Of a DNA stretch of 64,000 nucleotides, positions 25,876 through 34,730 are shown one piece after another. A program made the position numbers and the translations under genes. The stretch lies in NCBI RefSeq assembly GCF_951805225.1, contig NZ_OX638201.1:62001-126000 (forward strand), given 5' to 3'. The notes under the pieces were generated by a model, which saw only the letters and a program-made list of their open reading frames with translations, was not told where the DNA came from and did not search any database. This DNA is from an uncultured Flavobacterium sp. GTDB lineage: Bacteria > Bacteroidota > Bacteroidia > Flavobacteriales > Flavobacteriaceae. Each line of letters starts with the position of its first letter. The first letter of the stretch is position 1.

Positions 25876-26424
25876 TTATTTAGTTTTAGACATGTACATA
25901 TACCAATTCCATTCCCAGGTTTCTCCGTTATCATCAGACATTGCCTGACTCCAAACCGGATTTTTTTCGTCTCTGGCATCCCAACGAAATACTTGCAAAA
26001 CATTTTTATCTTCAAATATATCTTTCGAAAAAAAATGTCCAATCTTGTTTTCAAACGAACCAACTACTGGTTTGTCCAAAGTTCCGGTAGTAGAATCCGC
26101 CCAATAAATACTCCATAATTTTGTTTTTGGATTAAAAAGGCGAACTGTCATTCCTTCAAATGGTTCATTGTCAAAAGTGGCGAGAAAATTATCAATATTT
26201 CCAATTCCGTTCAGGATTTTGTACATTTCCTGAGTCGAAGAAAATTCAATCCATTCTGTACAATTTGCAAATCTCTTCTTTAGTTTTTTATTCCGAATAA
26301 TTGATTTCCCCTGAAAAAAATCAAAGTCATCTTTTGAAGAAGATTCAGAAGCAACAATTAAAAGCGCTCCGTTTTCGTCAAAATTTACTTTTGGAATTTC
26401 TATTTCTAAGGAATTATTTATCAT
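25876..26424 (-). CDS. Lipocalin-like/DUF1579-type hypothetical protein
   Basis: A 182-residue soluble protein with the layout DFDFFQGKSIIRNKKLKKRF, NCTEWIEFSSTQEMYKILNG, FEGMTVRLFNPKTKLWSIYW and a C-terminal WSQAMSDDNGETWEWNWYMY. This is a beta-barrel-like pattern seen in conserved DUF1579-type proteins across many phyla. No catalytic residues or function are known to me. No signal peptide. It sits alone between the Fur regulator and the stringent-response gene. Confidence 0.7.
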   Translation of the reverse strand: MINNSLEIEIPKVNFDENGALLIVASESSSKDDFDFFQGKSIIRNKKLKKRFANCTEWIEFSSTQEMYKILNGIGNIDNFLATFDNEPFEGMTVRLFNPKTKLWSIYWADSTTGTLDKPVVGSFENKIGHFFSKDIFEDKNVLQVFRWDARDEKNPVWSQAMSDDNGETWEWNWYMYMSKTK

Positions 26425-26511
26425 GAAAAAAAATATAAGAATAATTGAAGTAAAATAGTCACGATATAGGATTCTTCTTTTGACTTTAAGACTTTAAACT
26501 TTCGACTAATT

Positions 26512-28734
26512 TTAGGTTCTGTATTCTCTCGTTACTTTATCAACGCCATCAATCTTTTTAATCGCATTAATCATTTTCTTCAAAATGGTATTATTTTTTA
26601 CAATAACAGCAATTTGTCCGTGAAAAATTCCAGCATCAGTACTTAACGAAATACTTTGGATATTCACGCTCATATTGTTCGAAATTACTCTTGTTAATTG
26701 ATTTGTAAGTCCCAAAACATCCATTCCGGTAATGTTGATAATGGCTTTGAATTCTTCTTGCGAAGAGTCGATCCATTTGGCGCTCATGATACGATATGCA
26801 TAATTGGATTGCATTCCAATTGCGTTCGGGCAATCTTTTTTGTGTACTTTGATTCCTTCGTTTATAGTTACAAAACCAAAAACATCGTCTCCGGGAATTG
26901 GGTTACAACATTGCGAAAGTTTGTAATCGAGTTTGTCGTGCTCCGTTCCAAAAACCAACATATCATAATTACTGCTGATAACAGGTTTATGAATGTCATC
27001 TGCAGCCGTAGTATCTTTATTTCGTTTAATTTTATTTTTAAAGAAATTGATAAAAGTGTTGCTTTTTTGGGCAGCATAATCTTTTAATTGCTGATTTTCG
27101 ATTGCACCAATACCAACTCTGTAAAACAAATCTAAACTTGTTTTAAGTTTAAAAAAGTTAACCAATTCATTGATTACTTGTTCGTTGATGGTTATTTTAA
27201 GATGCTTAAGTTTTCTGGTAAGTAATTCTTTTCCTTCTTCGGCAATTTTTTTAGTGTTCTCGTTAAGAACGTTTTTAATCTTGTTTTTGGCTCTTGAAGT
27301 TGTTACGTATTCTAACCAGTTTACGGTTGGTTTTTGATTAACCGAAGTAATAACTTCAACCTGATCACCGCTTTTTAGTTCGTGATTTAATGGAACCAAG
27401 CGCCCATTAACACGAGTTCCTCTGGTTTTAATTCCAATTTCAGAGTGAATACTAAACGCAAAATCAAGAGAAGTAGCACCTTTTGGCAATGATTTAATTT
27501 CACCTTTTGGCGTAAAGACGAAGATTTCTTTCGAATATAAATTCATTTTAAAATCTTCAACAAAATCTACCGCATTGGTTTCCTGATTTTCTAATGCTTC
27601 GCGAAGTAAATTCAACCAAACGTCAAGACCACTTTCTTCTGTGGCACCGTTTTTATATTTGTAATGCGCTGCATAACCTTTTTCGGCAATTTCATCCATA
27701 CGTTCGCTTCGAACCTGCACTTCGACCCAACGACCTTTTGGTCCCATAACGGTAATGTGCAAAGCTTCGTAACCGGTAGATTTTGGAGACGAAATCCAGT
27801 CACGCAAACGACTTGGGCTCGGTCTGTAATGATCTGTTACGATGGAATATATTTTCCATGCCACAAATTTTTCGTCGTGCTGATCCGATTTATAGACAAT
27901 TCTTAAAGCAAATTTGTCATAAACTTCGTCAAAACTCACATTCTGAGCACGCATTTTTCGACGAATCGAATAAATAGATTTCGGACGCCCTTTTATGATA
28001 TAATCAATATTTTCTAAGTCTAAGGATTTTTTCAAAACATCCGAAATGTCTTTGATATAAGCATCCTGTTCCTCTTTTGTTTCTCTGATTTTACTAACAA
28101 TGTCGTTGTAAACAGCAGGTTCTGTATATTTTAAACCTAAATCTTCCAGTTTAGTTTTAATATTATAAAGTCCTAAACGGTGGGCGAGTGGCGCATAAAT
28201 ATAAAGCGTTTCAGAGGCGATTTTGGTTTGTTTGTATTCCGCCATCGAATCCATAGTTTGCATATTGTGCAAACGATCTGCCAGTTTTATCAAAATTACA
28301 CGAACGTCATCGTTCAGCGTAAGGATCATTTTTCTAAAATTCTCTGCTTGCATTGAAGCATTCAGGTCTTTTTGAACCAATGAGATTTTGGTTAAACCTT
28401 CAACTAACTGCGCTACTTTTGGGTTGAATAATCGTTCAATATCTTCAACAGTTATTGGAGTATCTTCAACAACATCGTGCAATAAAGCCGCAGCAATAGA
28501 GGTCGCTCCCAAACCAATTTCTGAGGCAACAATTTTTGCAACTGCAATAGGATGAAAGATATACGCTTCGCCAGATTTGCGTCTTTGTTCTTTGTGTGCG
28601 TCAACGGCAACATCAAATGCTTTACGAATAAGTTTTTTGTCGGTTGGGCTTAAAGTCTGATAACTGATTCGAAGTAATTCTTTGTACTCTTGGGCAATTG
28701 CTTTATTTTCTTTTTCAATATCTATTTCTATCAT
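26512..28734 (-). CDS. Bifunctional (p)ppGpp synthetase/hydrolase (RelA/SpoT)
   Basis: It makes and degrades the alarmone (p)ppGpp in response to starvation. I place the start at ATG 28734 (MIEIDIEKENKAIAQ, 740 residues), five codons inside the longest frame. Domains run in the usual order. The HD hydrolase comes first (FHPIAVAKIVA, AAALLHDVVEDTPIT). The synthetase is at about 235-350 (DKFALRIVYKS, GYEALHITVMGP). The TGS domain is at about 395-455 (VFTPKGEIKSLPKGATSLDF), and the C-terminal ACT domain covers about 665-740 (FKAIINITGMDVLGLTNQLT). Both active sites look intact, so it is probably the Rel-type enzyme usual for Bacteroidota. Confidence 0.95.
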   Translation of the reverse strand: MIEIDIEKENKAIAQEYKELLRISYQTLSPTDKKLIRKAFDVAVDAHKEQRRKSGEAYIFHPIAVAKIVASEIGLGATSIAAALLHDVVEDTPITVEDIERLFNPKVAQLVEGLTKISLVQKDLNASMQAENFRKMILTLNDDVRVILIKLADRLHNMQTMDSMAEYKQTKIASETLYIYAPLAHRLGLYNIKTKLEDLGLKYTEPAVYNDIVSKIRETKEEQDAYIKDISDVLKKSLDLENIDYIIKGRPKSIYSIRRKMRAQNVSFDEVYDKFALRIVYKSDQHDEKFVAWKIYSIVTDHYRPSPSRLRDWISSPKSTGYEALHITVMGPKGRWVEVQVRSERMDEIAEKGYAAHYKYKNGATEESGLDVWLNLLREALENQETNAVDFVEDFKMNLYSKEIFVFTPKGEIKSLPKGATSLDFAFSIHSEIGIKTRGTRVNGRLVPLNHELKSGDQVEVITSVNQKPTVNWLEYVTTSRAKNKIKNVLNENTKKIAEEGKELLTRKLKHLKITINEQVINELVNFFKLKTSLDLFYRVGIGAIENQQLKDYAAQKSNTFINFFKNKIKRNKDTTAADDIHKPVISSNYDMLVFGTEHDKLDYKLSQCCNPIPGDDVFGFVTINEGIKVHKKDCPNAIGMQSNYAYRIMSAKWIDSSQEEFKAIINITGMDVLGLTNQLTRVISNNMSVNIQSISLSTDAGIFHGQIAVIVKNNTILKKMINAIKKIDGVDKVTREYRT

Positions 28735-28824
28735 AACGGCATAGTTCAAGTACTAAAAATAGCAATAAGTTTGAACATACGCAAGGGAATGGAAGGTTGA
28801 TTTTAGAATGAGTTTATTTTGTTT

Positions 28825-28893
28825 AAAGTTTCAGGTTTCAAGTTTTTGAACAGTGTTTTTACGTTCAGTTTTAAACCTGAAACCTGAAACTTT
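28825..28893. repeat. Inverted repeat of AAAGTTTCAGGTTTCA, possible terminator
   Basis: A 16-bp perfect arm at 28825-28840 pairs with sequence ending at 28893. It lies directly after the stop of the serine hydrolase gene (minus strand) and before spoT. The arms are built of GTTTCAG-type tandem words. Confidence 0.65.
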
Positions 28894-28897
28894 GAAA

Positions 28898-30442
28898 TTA
28901 TTCCTTCGAAAAATCCAAATCCTGAAAATCATAACTAAAGTCAGTTAATTCAGAGATTGGAAGCATTTTTAGGTTAATTACTTTTCCGGTTTCATCATAT
29001 TTGAAAAGCAAATGAGCATCAGCATGGAAAAAAGCGTTATTCCATTTTACGACATAATTTCCATCTTTATAGAAAAAGACTTCGCCAACGAGTTGAGAAG
29101 AACGTTTTGAAGCAAAATATACTTTTCCTTTTTTCTCTGTTATAGTCACTTCTCCAAACCAATTGTCTTTGTAAGTTCCAGTAATTTTCGAAAAATCAGT
29201 TTTTAGTTTATCTTTTTTGTTTTTGGCAACAGTTGCCCAAACTTCATCTGTTACTTTATCAGCAGATTCTTCGCTGGCTTTCACGCGATTGCTATAAGTT
29301 GTTACGTAATCATCTGGTTTAATGCCTAAATAGCTGTCTTTTATGGTGTTTGTAATAGCGCTAAAAGCTGCTCCGGATTGCTGATTGGTCAAAACAATAA
29401 TTCCTAAACCTATTTCAGGAATTAAAGTCGTCTGTGTAACATTTCCTTCTAAACCGCCTGTGTGAGAAACTTGTTTATATCCTTTTACATCACTTAAAAA
29501 CCAACCTAAACCATAACCTGAAAAATGAGTATTGTACGGAGGTCTTGTTTTCGCCGGAATAATGGTTTGCAATTGCCACATTTCGTCGTGTTCTTTTTCA
29601 GAAAACAATTGTTTATTATCGCCGTATTTTCCGTTATTTATTTGAAGAATAGCCCATTTGCTCAAATCATTTACATTTGAATAAATTCCGGCTGCACCAT
29701 CAAAAAGTGGATTTTCATAGCGTTTTATCGTTTTCAGTTTTCCGTCAATCGGAACGTGTGGCGTAATTACGTTACTAGTATCTTTTAGGCGTTTGGTAGA
29801 AGCAACGCTATTATTCATTTCTAAAGGTTTCATGATACGATCTTCGACAAAATCTGCCCAGGTTTGACCCGTTACAACATGCACGATTTCGCCTGCGATA
29901 ATATACATCAAATTGTCATAATCATACTTCGTTCTAAAACTTGAAACAGGTTTTAAATACCTTAGATTATGAATAATATCCTGCGCTTTAAAGTCACTTC
30001 CGTCAGGCCAAATCATTAAATCTCCAGCGCCAAGTCCAAGTCCGCTTCTGTGTGTTAATAGATCACGAATCGTAAATTCACGAGTTACATAATCATCATA
30101 CATTTTAAAATCAGGAAGATATTTTGTCACCTTATCATCCCATTTTATTTTTCCTTCATCAACCAACATTGCAAGTGCAGCACTTGTAAAAGCTTTACTA
30201 TTTGAGGCAATTCCAAAAAGCGTATTTGCATCGACTTTTTGCTGCGTAATTATAGATTTTACGCCATAACCTTTTGCCAGAACTACTTTTCCATCTTTTA
30301 CAATTGCAACAGCAATTCCGGGAACGTCAAATGCTTTTATGGTACAATTTACCAATTCATCGACTTCCTGATTGGTTATCTGTGCAAAAGATTGAATGCT
30401 AAATGCAAGGAAAAATAAAATGCAAGTGTTGATTTTTTTCAT
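28898..30442 (-). CDS. Exported serine hydrolase, class C beta-lactamase fold, with DUF3471
   Basis: This 514-residue periplasmic enzyme belongs to the beta-lactamase/D-aminopeptidase (S12) family. A signal peptide (about 1-20, ending SIQSFAQ) precedes the catalytic domain with SxxK as S80-N-S-K83 (GIASNSKAFTSAAL) and a YxN-type motif in KYDYDNLMYI. The KTG-type triad box is represented by HTGG in SHTGGLEGNVTQT. The C-terminal about 110 residues (YKDNWFGEVTITEKKGKVYF) match DUF3471-like tails. The substrate is unknown; true beta-lactam resistance is not implied. It lies 39 nt downstream of the S41 protease gene, so they are probably one operon. Confidence 0.88.
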   Translation of the reverse strand: MKKINTCILFFLAFSIQSFAQITNQEVDELVNCTIKAFDVPGIAVAIVKDGKVVLAKGYGVKSIITQQKVDANTLFGIASNSKAFTSAALAMLVDEGKIKWDDKVTKYLPDFKMYDDYVTREFTIRDLLTHRSGLGLGAGDLMIWPDGSDFKAQDIIHNLRYLKPVSSFRTKYDYDNLMYIIAGEIVHVVTGQTWADFVEDRIMKPLEMNNSVASTKRLKDTSNVITPHVPIDGKLKTIKRYENPLFDGAAGIYSNVNDLSKWAILQINNGKYGDNKQLFSEKEHDEMWQLQTIIPAKTRPPYNTHFSGYGLGWFLSDVKGYKQVSHTGGLEGNVTQTTLIPEIGLGIIVLTNQQSGAAFSAITNTIKDSYLGIKPDDYVTTYSNRVKASEESADKVTDEVWATVAKNKKDKLKTDFSKITGTYKDNWFGEVTITEKKGKVYFASKRSSQLVGEVFFYKDGNYVVKWNNAFFHADAHLLFKYDETGKVINLKMLPISELTDFSYDFQDLDFSKE

Positions 30443-30481
30443 GTATTCCGATTAATTTGTTTCTATTTTATTAGATATAGA

Positions 30482-31822
30482 TTAACTTTTGTTCTTCTCA
30501 AAATTTTCTGTACTTCCGTTTACATTAACTATTGAAATACCCGAAATTTTATTGTTTACTTTTTTAAACTCTACTCGTAACATTCGGTCTTCTAAGTCAA
30601 AAATATCTTTGCTTAAAGGTAACATTTTTACTTTTCGAACCGCATTTACCTGACAAAATAAATTTCCGTTTTCATAAGTGATAATTCTTGGGCCAAATGC
30701 ACCAGTATAACTTTCAGATTCCTTTTTTTCTAATGTCAAAGGATGTTGTTTTGCTTTTAGAGAAGTCAATAACCATGAATATTTTTTAATTGGATTCTGA
30801 GATTCGTTTGCAGCCAATTTTTCCAAAGCTTTTATTTGTGCGGTATAAAGAGCATTTTCTGCAGGAACTTCTATATCAGGCTGAACTCCAGTTCCTTCCC
30901 AATTTGTTTTAGTTATCGGGCTAATTGCTCTTCCGGTTGGTATCCAAACAGTAAAGCGATCCGTTGCGATATTATCGCCACCCGGATTTGCGCCGCCACC
31001 GGTAACTTCGCCAATAATAGTGGCACGATGTAAGTTTTTTAGATTATACGTAAATTCTTCAGCGGCAGAAAATGTGCCTTTGCTGGTTAATACATAAAGA
31101 TCTATTTTCGGCATACGTTTCCCATTTACATAAGGCAGCGTCCATGTTTGAGTATTGGAATCATTTGGTCTGAAATAGAAATTATTCAAATGAACAGGTT
31201 CTGCATCGTAAAAGTAACTGGTAATTAGCTGAATCATTTGTGGTGAACCGCCTCCGTTTTTTCTTAAATCAATAATTAATGCATTCGCATTAGCGAAAAA
31301 ATTCATTGCAGCAACCGCAGTTTCTCCTCCAACCGAAGGATCCATAAAGTTACGCAAATCAAGATATCCAATATTTCCATCTAATATTCTAGCTTCTTTA
31401 AATCCGTAATTGCTTGTTTTCCATTGTTCAAGCATAGATTGCGGAATTTGTTCCTGTTCCGGATTTTTATCTGTTTCTCTTAATTCTTTTATAAAAGCAG
31501 GATTAAAGCCAACACGTATATGTTTGTCCTTGCTTATCGATAAAAGATCTGAAGTTAGTCTTTCAGAGAACAAAACTGGATCTGTGATTGAAGCGTATGA
31601 TCCGTTTTTTAAATTTGACGAAATGAGATCGCTCATTTTTTTTGCTACATCCGGAAAGACATAATTTTTGTTTAATAATACATTAATTGAATCAATAACT
31701 TGTTGCTGTTCTGTTTTTGTTACAGGATCAGGATTGGTTTGATTCACGATAGATTGCGCGATTGATTTTGCCGGAATAAAGAGCAAAAAGCAAAAAATAA
31801 GTAAAGCAGTTTTTGTTTTCAT
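30482..31822 (-). CDS. Exported S41-family peptidase
   Basis: A 446-residue C-terminal-processing-protease-like enzyme. The signal peptide spans about residues 1-22. The N-terminal helical S41 domain comes next (VIDSINVLLNKNYVFPDVAKKM), then the catalytic fold with IGYLDLRNFMDP, ALIIDLRKNGGGSPQM and the nucleophile segment TSKGTFSAAEEF, followed by GEVTGGGANPGG. There is no obvious PDZ domain, as in the interphotoreceptor-retinoid-binding-protein-like branch. The C-terminal about 110 residues form a beta-rich tail (GPRIITYENGNLFCQVNAV). It is the first gene of a unit with the downstream serine hydrolase and has a well-formed promoter about 90 nt upstream. Confidence 0.88.
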   Translation of the reverse strand: MKTKTALLIFCFLLFIPAKSIAQSIVNQTNPDPVTKTEQQQVIDSINVLLNKNYVFPDVAKKMSDLISSNLKNGSYASITDPVLFSERLTSDLLSISKDKHIRVGFNPAFIKELRETDKNPEQEQIPQSMLEQWKTSNYGFKEARILDGNIGYLDLRNFMDPSVGGETAVAAMNFFANANALIIDLRKNGGGSPQMIQLITSYFYDAEPVHLNNFYFRPNDSNTQTWTLPYVNGKRMPKIDLYVLTSKGTFSAAEEFTYNLKNLHRATIIGEVTGGGANPGGDNIATDRFTVWIPTGRAISPITKTNWEGTGVQPDIEVPAENALYTAQIKALEKLAANESQNPIKKYSWLLTSLKAKQHPLTLEKKESESYTGAFGPRIITYENGNLFCQVNAVRKVKMLPLSKDIFDLEDRMLRVEFKKVNNKISGISIVNVNGSTENFEKNKS

Positions 31823-31914
31823 TTTCTTGAGATTTAATTGATTGATTGTGATTTAATTGATGTTTGATACTATATAAATAAAGATTTATGATTGATTTGT
31901 TTAAATAGTTGAAA

Positions 31915-31946
31915 CAAATATAATTGATATATCAATTAAAATCAAA
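31915..31946 (-). promoter_or_regulatory. Promoter of the S41 protease unit with a palindrome in the spacer
   Basis: On the minus strand TTTG (31946-31943) and TATATTTG (31922-31915) are separated by exactly 20 nt. The spacer holds the perfect 18-bp palindrome TAATTGATATATCAATTA (31921-31938). A dimeric regulator bound there would block or remodel the promoter. The rest of the 312-bp gap (31823-32134) shows nothing else I can support. Confidence 0.7.
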
Positions 31947-32134
31947 TAAAGGAATATTTTTTTTATATAATTGTTTGAATCTCAATACAGGGTAGGGTTT
32001 ATTGCTCCTAATCCAACTTTGTCGATTTAGATTTTAGGGCGCTATTTTACTGAAGTTGTATTAAAATAGCTTGAATTTATTAAAGGATTTTGTTTCCGTT
32101 TTATGGAATAGAAACTATTTAAAGGAATAATGAT

Positions 32135-32926
32135 TTATTTAAAACCTCTTTGTCTTTTGGCTTCAAAAATTAAAATAGCCGCAGCAACAGATACGTTCAT
32201 GCTGTCGATTTCGCCTTGCATTGGAATAATAATATTTTGTGTTGCCGCATCACGCCAGTCTTGCGTTAAACCTGTGGCTTCTGTACCAACAACCAAAGCA
32301 GTTGGAGTAGTAAAATCCTGTGTATGATATGAAGTTGAATTTTGTAAAGTAGCGCAATAAAAATCAATCTTTTTTTCTTTCAAAAAAGCAATGATTTCGG
32401 CAGTAGTTCCAGTTGCAATTTGATTCGTAAATAAACAACCAACACTAGAACGCACAATATTTGGATTGTATAAATCGCTTTTAGGATTTGCGATCAAAAC
32501 TGCGTCAAGATTTGCAGCATCGGCAGTACGTAAAAGCGCTCCGATATTTCCTGGTTTTTCAGGAGCTTCGGCCACAATAATTAACGGATTATCAGATAAT
32601 TTTAAATCAGATAAAAGCATCGATTTTGTTTTGGCTATAGCCAAAATACCTTCGGTGGTATCGCGATATGCTAGTTTTTGGTAAACTTCCTTGTTGATTT
32701 CAATTAATTGAATCGGAGTATTAACCAATTTATTAATCTCATTTTCAGTAACCAATTCAGGTAAAAATAAAACAGTTTCGATTTCGTAACCGCCTTTTAT
32801 AGCAAGAGAAATTTCACGTAAGCCTTCAATTAAAAATGTTCCCGTTTGTTTGCGGTTTTTTGCCTTTTCCTGTAATAAAACAAGAGATTTTATAAACGGA
32901 TTTTGTATCGAAGTAATTTGTTTCAT
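32135..32926 (-). CDS. SpoU/TrmH-family RNA 2'-O-methyltransferase
   Basis: This 263-residue enzyme methylates a ribose 2'-OH in rRNA or tRNA. An N-terminal substrate-binding domain (FLIEGLREISLAIKGGYEIE, about 29-48) precedes the SPOUT knot domain. Its motifs are PEKPGNIGALLRTADAANLD (motif 1), VVGTEATGLTQDW (motif 2) and IIIPMQGEIDSMNVSVAAAI (motif 3). The target nucleotide cannot be predicted. The start region is preceded by two arrays of degenerate octamers described separately. Confidence 0.88.
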   Translation of the reverse strand: MKQITSIQNPFIKSLVLLQEKAKNRKQTGTFLIEGLREISLAIKGGYEIETVLFLPELVTENEINKLVNTPIQLIEINKEVYQKLAYRDTTEGILAIAKTKSMLLSDLKLSDNPLIIVAEAPEKPGNIGALLRTADAANLDAVLIANPKSDLYNPNIVRSSVGCLFTNQIATGTTAEIIAFLKEKKIDFYCATLQNSTSYHTQDFTTPTALVVGTEATGLTQDWRDAATQNIIIPMQGEIDSMNVSVAAAILIFEAKRQRGFK

Positions 32927-32930
32927 TCTT

Positions 32931-33013
32931 AAAGGTACTTAGGTTCTGAGGCGCTAAGGTACTGAGATTTTTTTAAAATAGGAGCAAAGGTTCAGAGTTG
33001 CAAAGGAGCAAAG
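32931..33013 (-). repeat. Two degenerate 8-bp repeat arrays upstream of the methyltransferase
   Basis: On the minus strand 32966-32931 reads CTCAGTAC, CTTAGCGC, CTCAGAAC, CTAAGTAC and then CTTTAAGA just before the ATG. A second array at 33013-32981 reads CTTTGCTC, CTTTGCAA, CTCTGAAC, CTTTGCTC. Both are oriented toward the gene. Confidence 0.7.
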
Positions 33014-33017
33014 TTTT

Positions 33018-33518
33018 TTATTGACATAATCTGACAGCTTCCTTTTTTGTTAGTGCATTCATTATTTTTTTAGAGAAATCTACATTTATTAGCGGAAACT
33101 CAATTTGATTTTCACCAGTCAAGATCAATGGTTTATTTAAAATTTGGCTAACTTCAGACATGAAACCCAGTAACTTTTTATAATTATCAAAAGAATATAT
33201 TTCCTTTGGATCTACATCAAACTCAATTTCATCTATTGAGAAAAAATGAAGATTTATTACTATATCATCAATTATGATAGATACAATTTTCACTTCCAAT
33301 TCTCCTGTTTCATCATTCAAATAGTGAATTAAATATTCCAGATCAATTTTATTTATCTCTTTGTTTTCTCCTAATGTACCGTATCTAACGATGTAATTTA
33401 TATTGAGATAATTAATTAGAATTTTCCAATCTTCAGTTTTAACGTTTCGAACGTAAATATCTCTCAACGCGCCATCTGGTTCAAAAATCCACTTTATTTC
33501 ATCCCAATTATTTGTCAT
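33018..33518 (-). CDS. Hypothetical protein, immunity-like
   Basis: A 166-residue acidic soluble protein (MTNNWDEIKWIFEPDGALRD). No signal peptide or membrane segment. The first part has an alpha/beta pattern (DIYVRNVKTEDWKILINYLN) and the second a helix-rich part (YKKLLGFMSEVSQILNKP). The N-terminal motif resembles orphan immunity proteins of Bacteroidota, but no toxin gene is adjacent. No family can be named with confidence. Confidence 0.65.
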   Translation of the reverse strand: MTNNWDEIKWIFEPDGALRDIYVRNVKTEDWKILINYLNINYIVRYGTLGENKEINKIDLEYLIHYLNDETGELEVKIVSIIIDDIVINLHFFSIDEIEFDVDPKEIYSFDNYKKLLGFMSEVSQILNKPLILTGENQIEFPLINVDFSKKIMNALTKKEAVRLCQ

Positions 33519-33550
33519 TTTATTAGTTTATGATTTTAGATAAAAAAGTT

Positions 33551-33637
33551 TGCCACGAATTGCTAGAATTTGCACTAATTTTTATTCGCGATTAAGCGAA
33601 ATCTGATTCGTGGAAATTAGTGCAATTCGTGGCAAAA
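33551..33637. repeat. GCCACGAATT...AATTCGTGGC inverted-repeat element, copy left of DUF2167
   Basis: The ends TGCCACGAATTG and CAATTCGTGGCA pair. The interior contains ATTAAGCGAAATCTGATTCG. About 70 nt are nearly identical (about 88 percent by eye) to 34655-34727, on the other side of the DUF2167 gene. Confidence 0.8.
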
Positions 33638-33641
33638 AATA

Positions 33642-34565
33642 TTATTCTGGTGTAGAATTATTTTCTTCTAAAAGTACAGTTTCTTCTTCCTCTGGTCTTG
33701 TAGTAACCTGATCTTTTTTACCGAATAAAAATTTCTTGAAAGCAGCAAAACCTGCTGCAATTGCTAAAAATATGATTTTACCAAACTTCGCAATAATAGC
33801 AAAGAAACCAACTTTTGCAAGAACTTTTCCGGCAACTAATCCACCAATAGTCCACGCAGCAACAGTATCTGTATCTGCATCAAAGTCTAAATATTTGTGT
33901 CCGTCATTGAATTCAACACTTTTCAAGATTCCCGGAATACTAGCTTTTACTTCTGCAAGTTCACTCATTCCCGCAACTGCCGAAATATTATACATTCCTT
34001 TTCGTCCCAAAACTCTTAAATCATAGTTTAAAGTATTAGCTTGATCCTGACCAAATTTTAATTCTTTTGCCCAATGCAATACTTTCAAATTATTATCATA
34101 ATAAGGTTTTGATGCCCAGCCAACTAATTGCACTTCAGGATAACCACCTTTTTTACGTTCTTCATTTGCTGTCTGAACATCTTCTTTCATGGTTTTTAGC
34201 AAATCGTCATAGTCAATATCTCCGGCATCATCGTCTTTTACAAAACCATCTCCTTGATAACTAATCACAAACATCCAACTATTGCTATGTGTAACCCCTT
34301 TTCCGTCAGGTACAAGAGATCCTAAAACGCTTTTGTCTTCTGGATTTCCCCATAAATTTGTCAAAACTCCCTGCGTTTGTTCCGCATTAAGGAATTTAAA
34401 TCCTGCAGGAACATTTAATGTTCCGTCTCCTTCTGGTAAAGTAATTTTTCCTGATTGGTAATTTAAAGTTTTTTCAAAGAGCTCATCATTGTTTTTAGGT
34501 TCCTGAGCGGCAATTTTTGGAATAAAAAAGGCAATTAAAAAAAGAAATGGTAGAAATTTTTTCAT
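33642..34565 (-). CDS. DUF2167 membrane protein
   Basis: A 307-residue inner-membrane protein with a signal peptide (about 1-20) and a large periplasmic DUF2167 domain (KITLPEGDGTLNVPAGFKFL, VLTNLWGNP, ISYQGDGFVKDDDAGDIDYD, VLHWAKELKFG). C-terminal hydrophobic segments follow (AAWTIGGLVAGKVLAKVGFF, FAIIAKFGKIIFLAIAAGFA) before a charged tail. Function of the family is unknown. Two copies of one dispersed repeat flank the gene on either side as near-identical direct repeats, which could allow its loss or exchange by recombination. Confidence 0.85.
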   Translation of the reverse strand: MKKFLPFLFLIAFFIPKIAAQEPKNNDELFEKTLNYQSGKITLPEGDGTLNVPAGFKFLNAEQTQGVLTNLWGNPEDKSVLGSLVPDGKGVTHSNSWMFVISYQGDGFVKDDDAGDIDYDDLLKTMKEDVQTANEERKKGGYPEVQLVGWASKPYYDNNLKVLHWAKELKFGQDQANTLNYDLRVLGRKGMYNISAVAGMSELAEVKASIPGILKSVEFNDGHKYLDFDADTDTVAAWTIGGLVAGKVLAKVGFFAIIAKFGKIIFLAIAAGFAAFKKFLFGKKDQVTTRPEEEETVLLEENNSTPE

Positions 34566-34594
34566 TGAAATAAATTGGTTTTGGTTGATTATTT

Positions 34595-34630
34595 TAAAGG
34601 TTCTAAGGTTTTTTTAAGTTGTAAAGGTTC
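34595..34630 (-). repeat. Degenerate 8-bp repeat array upstream of the DUF2167 gene
   Basis: The minus strand reads CTTTACAA, CTTAAAAAAA, CCTTAGAAC, CTTTAAAA before the DUF2167 start. It is weaker than the arrays near 32.9 and 45.9 kb but has the same orientation and words. Confidence 0.5.
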
Positions 34631-34638
34631 ATAGAAAA

Positions 34639-34727
34639 GTTTGCTACTAATTACACGAATTTGCACTAATTTTTATTCACGCTTAAGCGAAATCTTATTC
34701 GTGAAAATTCGTGTAATTTGTGGCAAA
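34639..34727. repeat. GAATTTGCACTAATTT-type inverted-repeat element, copy right of DUF2167
   Basis: Same family and orientation as 33551-33637. The shared core includes TTTGCACTAATTTTTATTC and TTAAGCGAAATCT. It ends 3 nt before the stop codon of the phosphatase-like gene. Confidence 0.8.
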
Positions 34728-34730
34728 AAA

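Noticed and set aside
26698..27087. 129-codon plus-strand ORF opposite relA/spoT
   Set aside because: Antisense shadow of a strongly conserved gene; no domain features.
28898..30442. Calling the class C-fold enzyme a beta-lactamase
   Set aside because: The SxxK and Y-x-N signals are shared with many esterases and D-aminopeptidases, and the DUF3471 tail is not typical of resistance enzymes.
32931..33013. Octamer arrays considered as a CRISPR or VNTR
   Set aside because: Units are 8 bp, degenerate and without spacers, and no cas genes are present.
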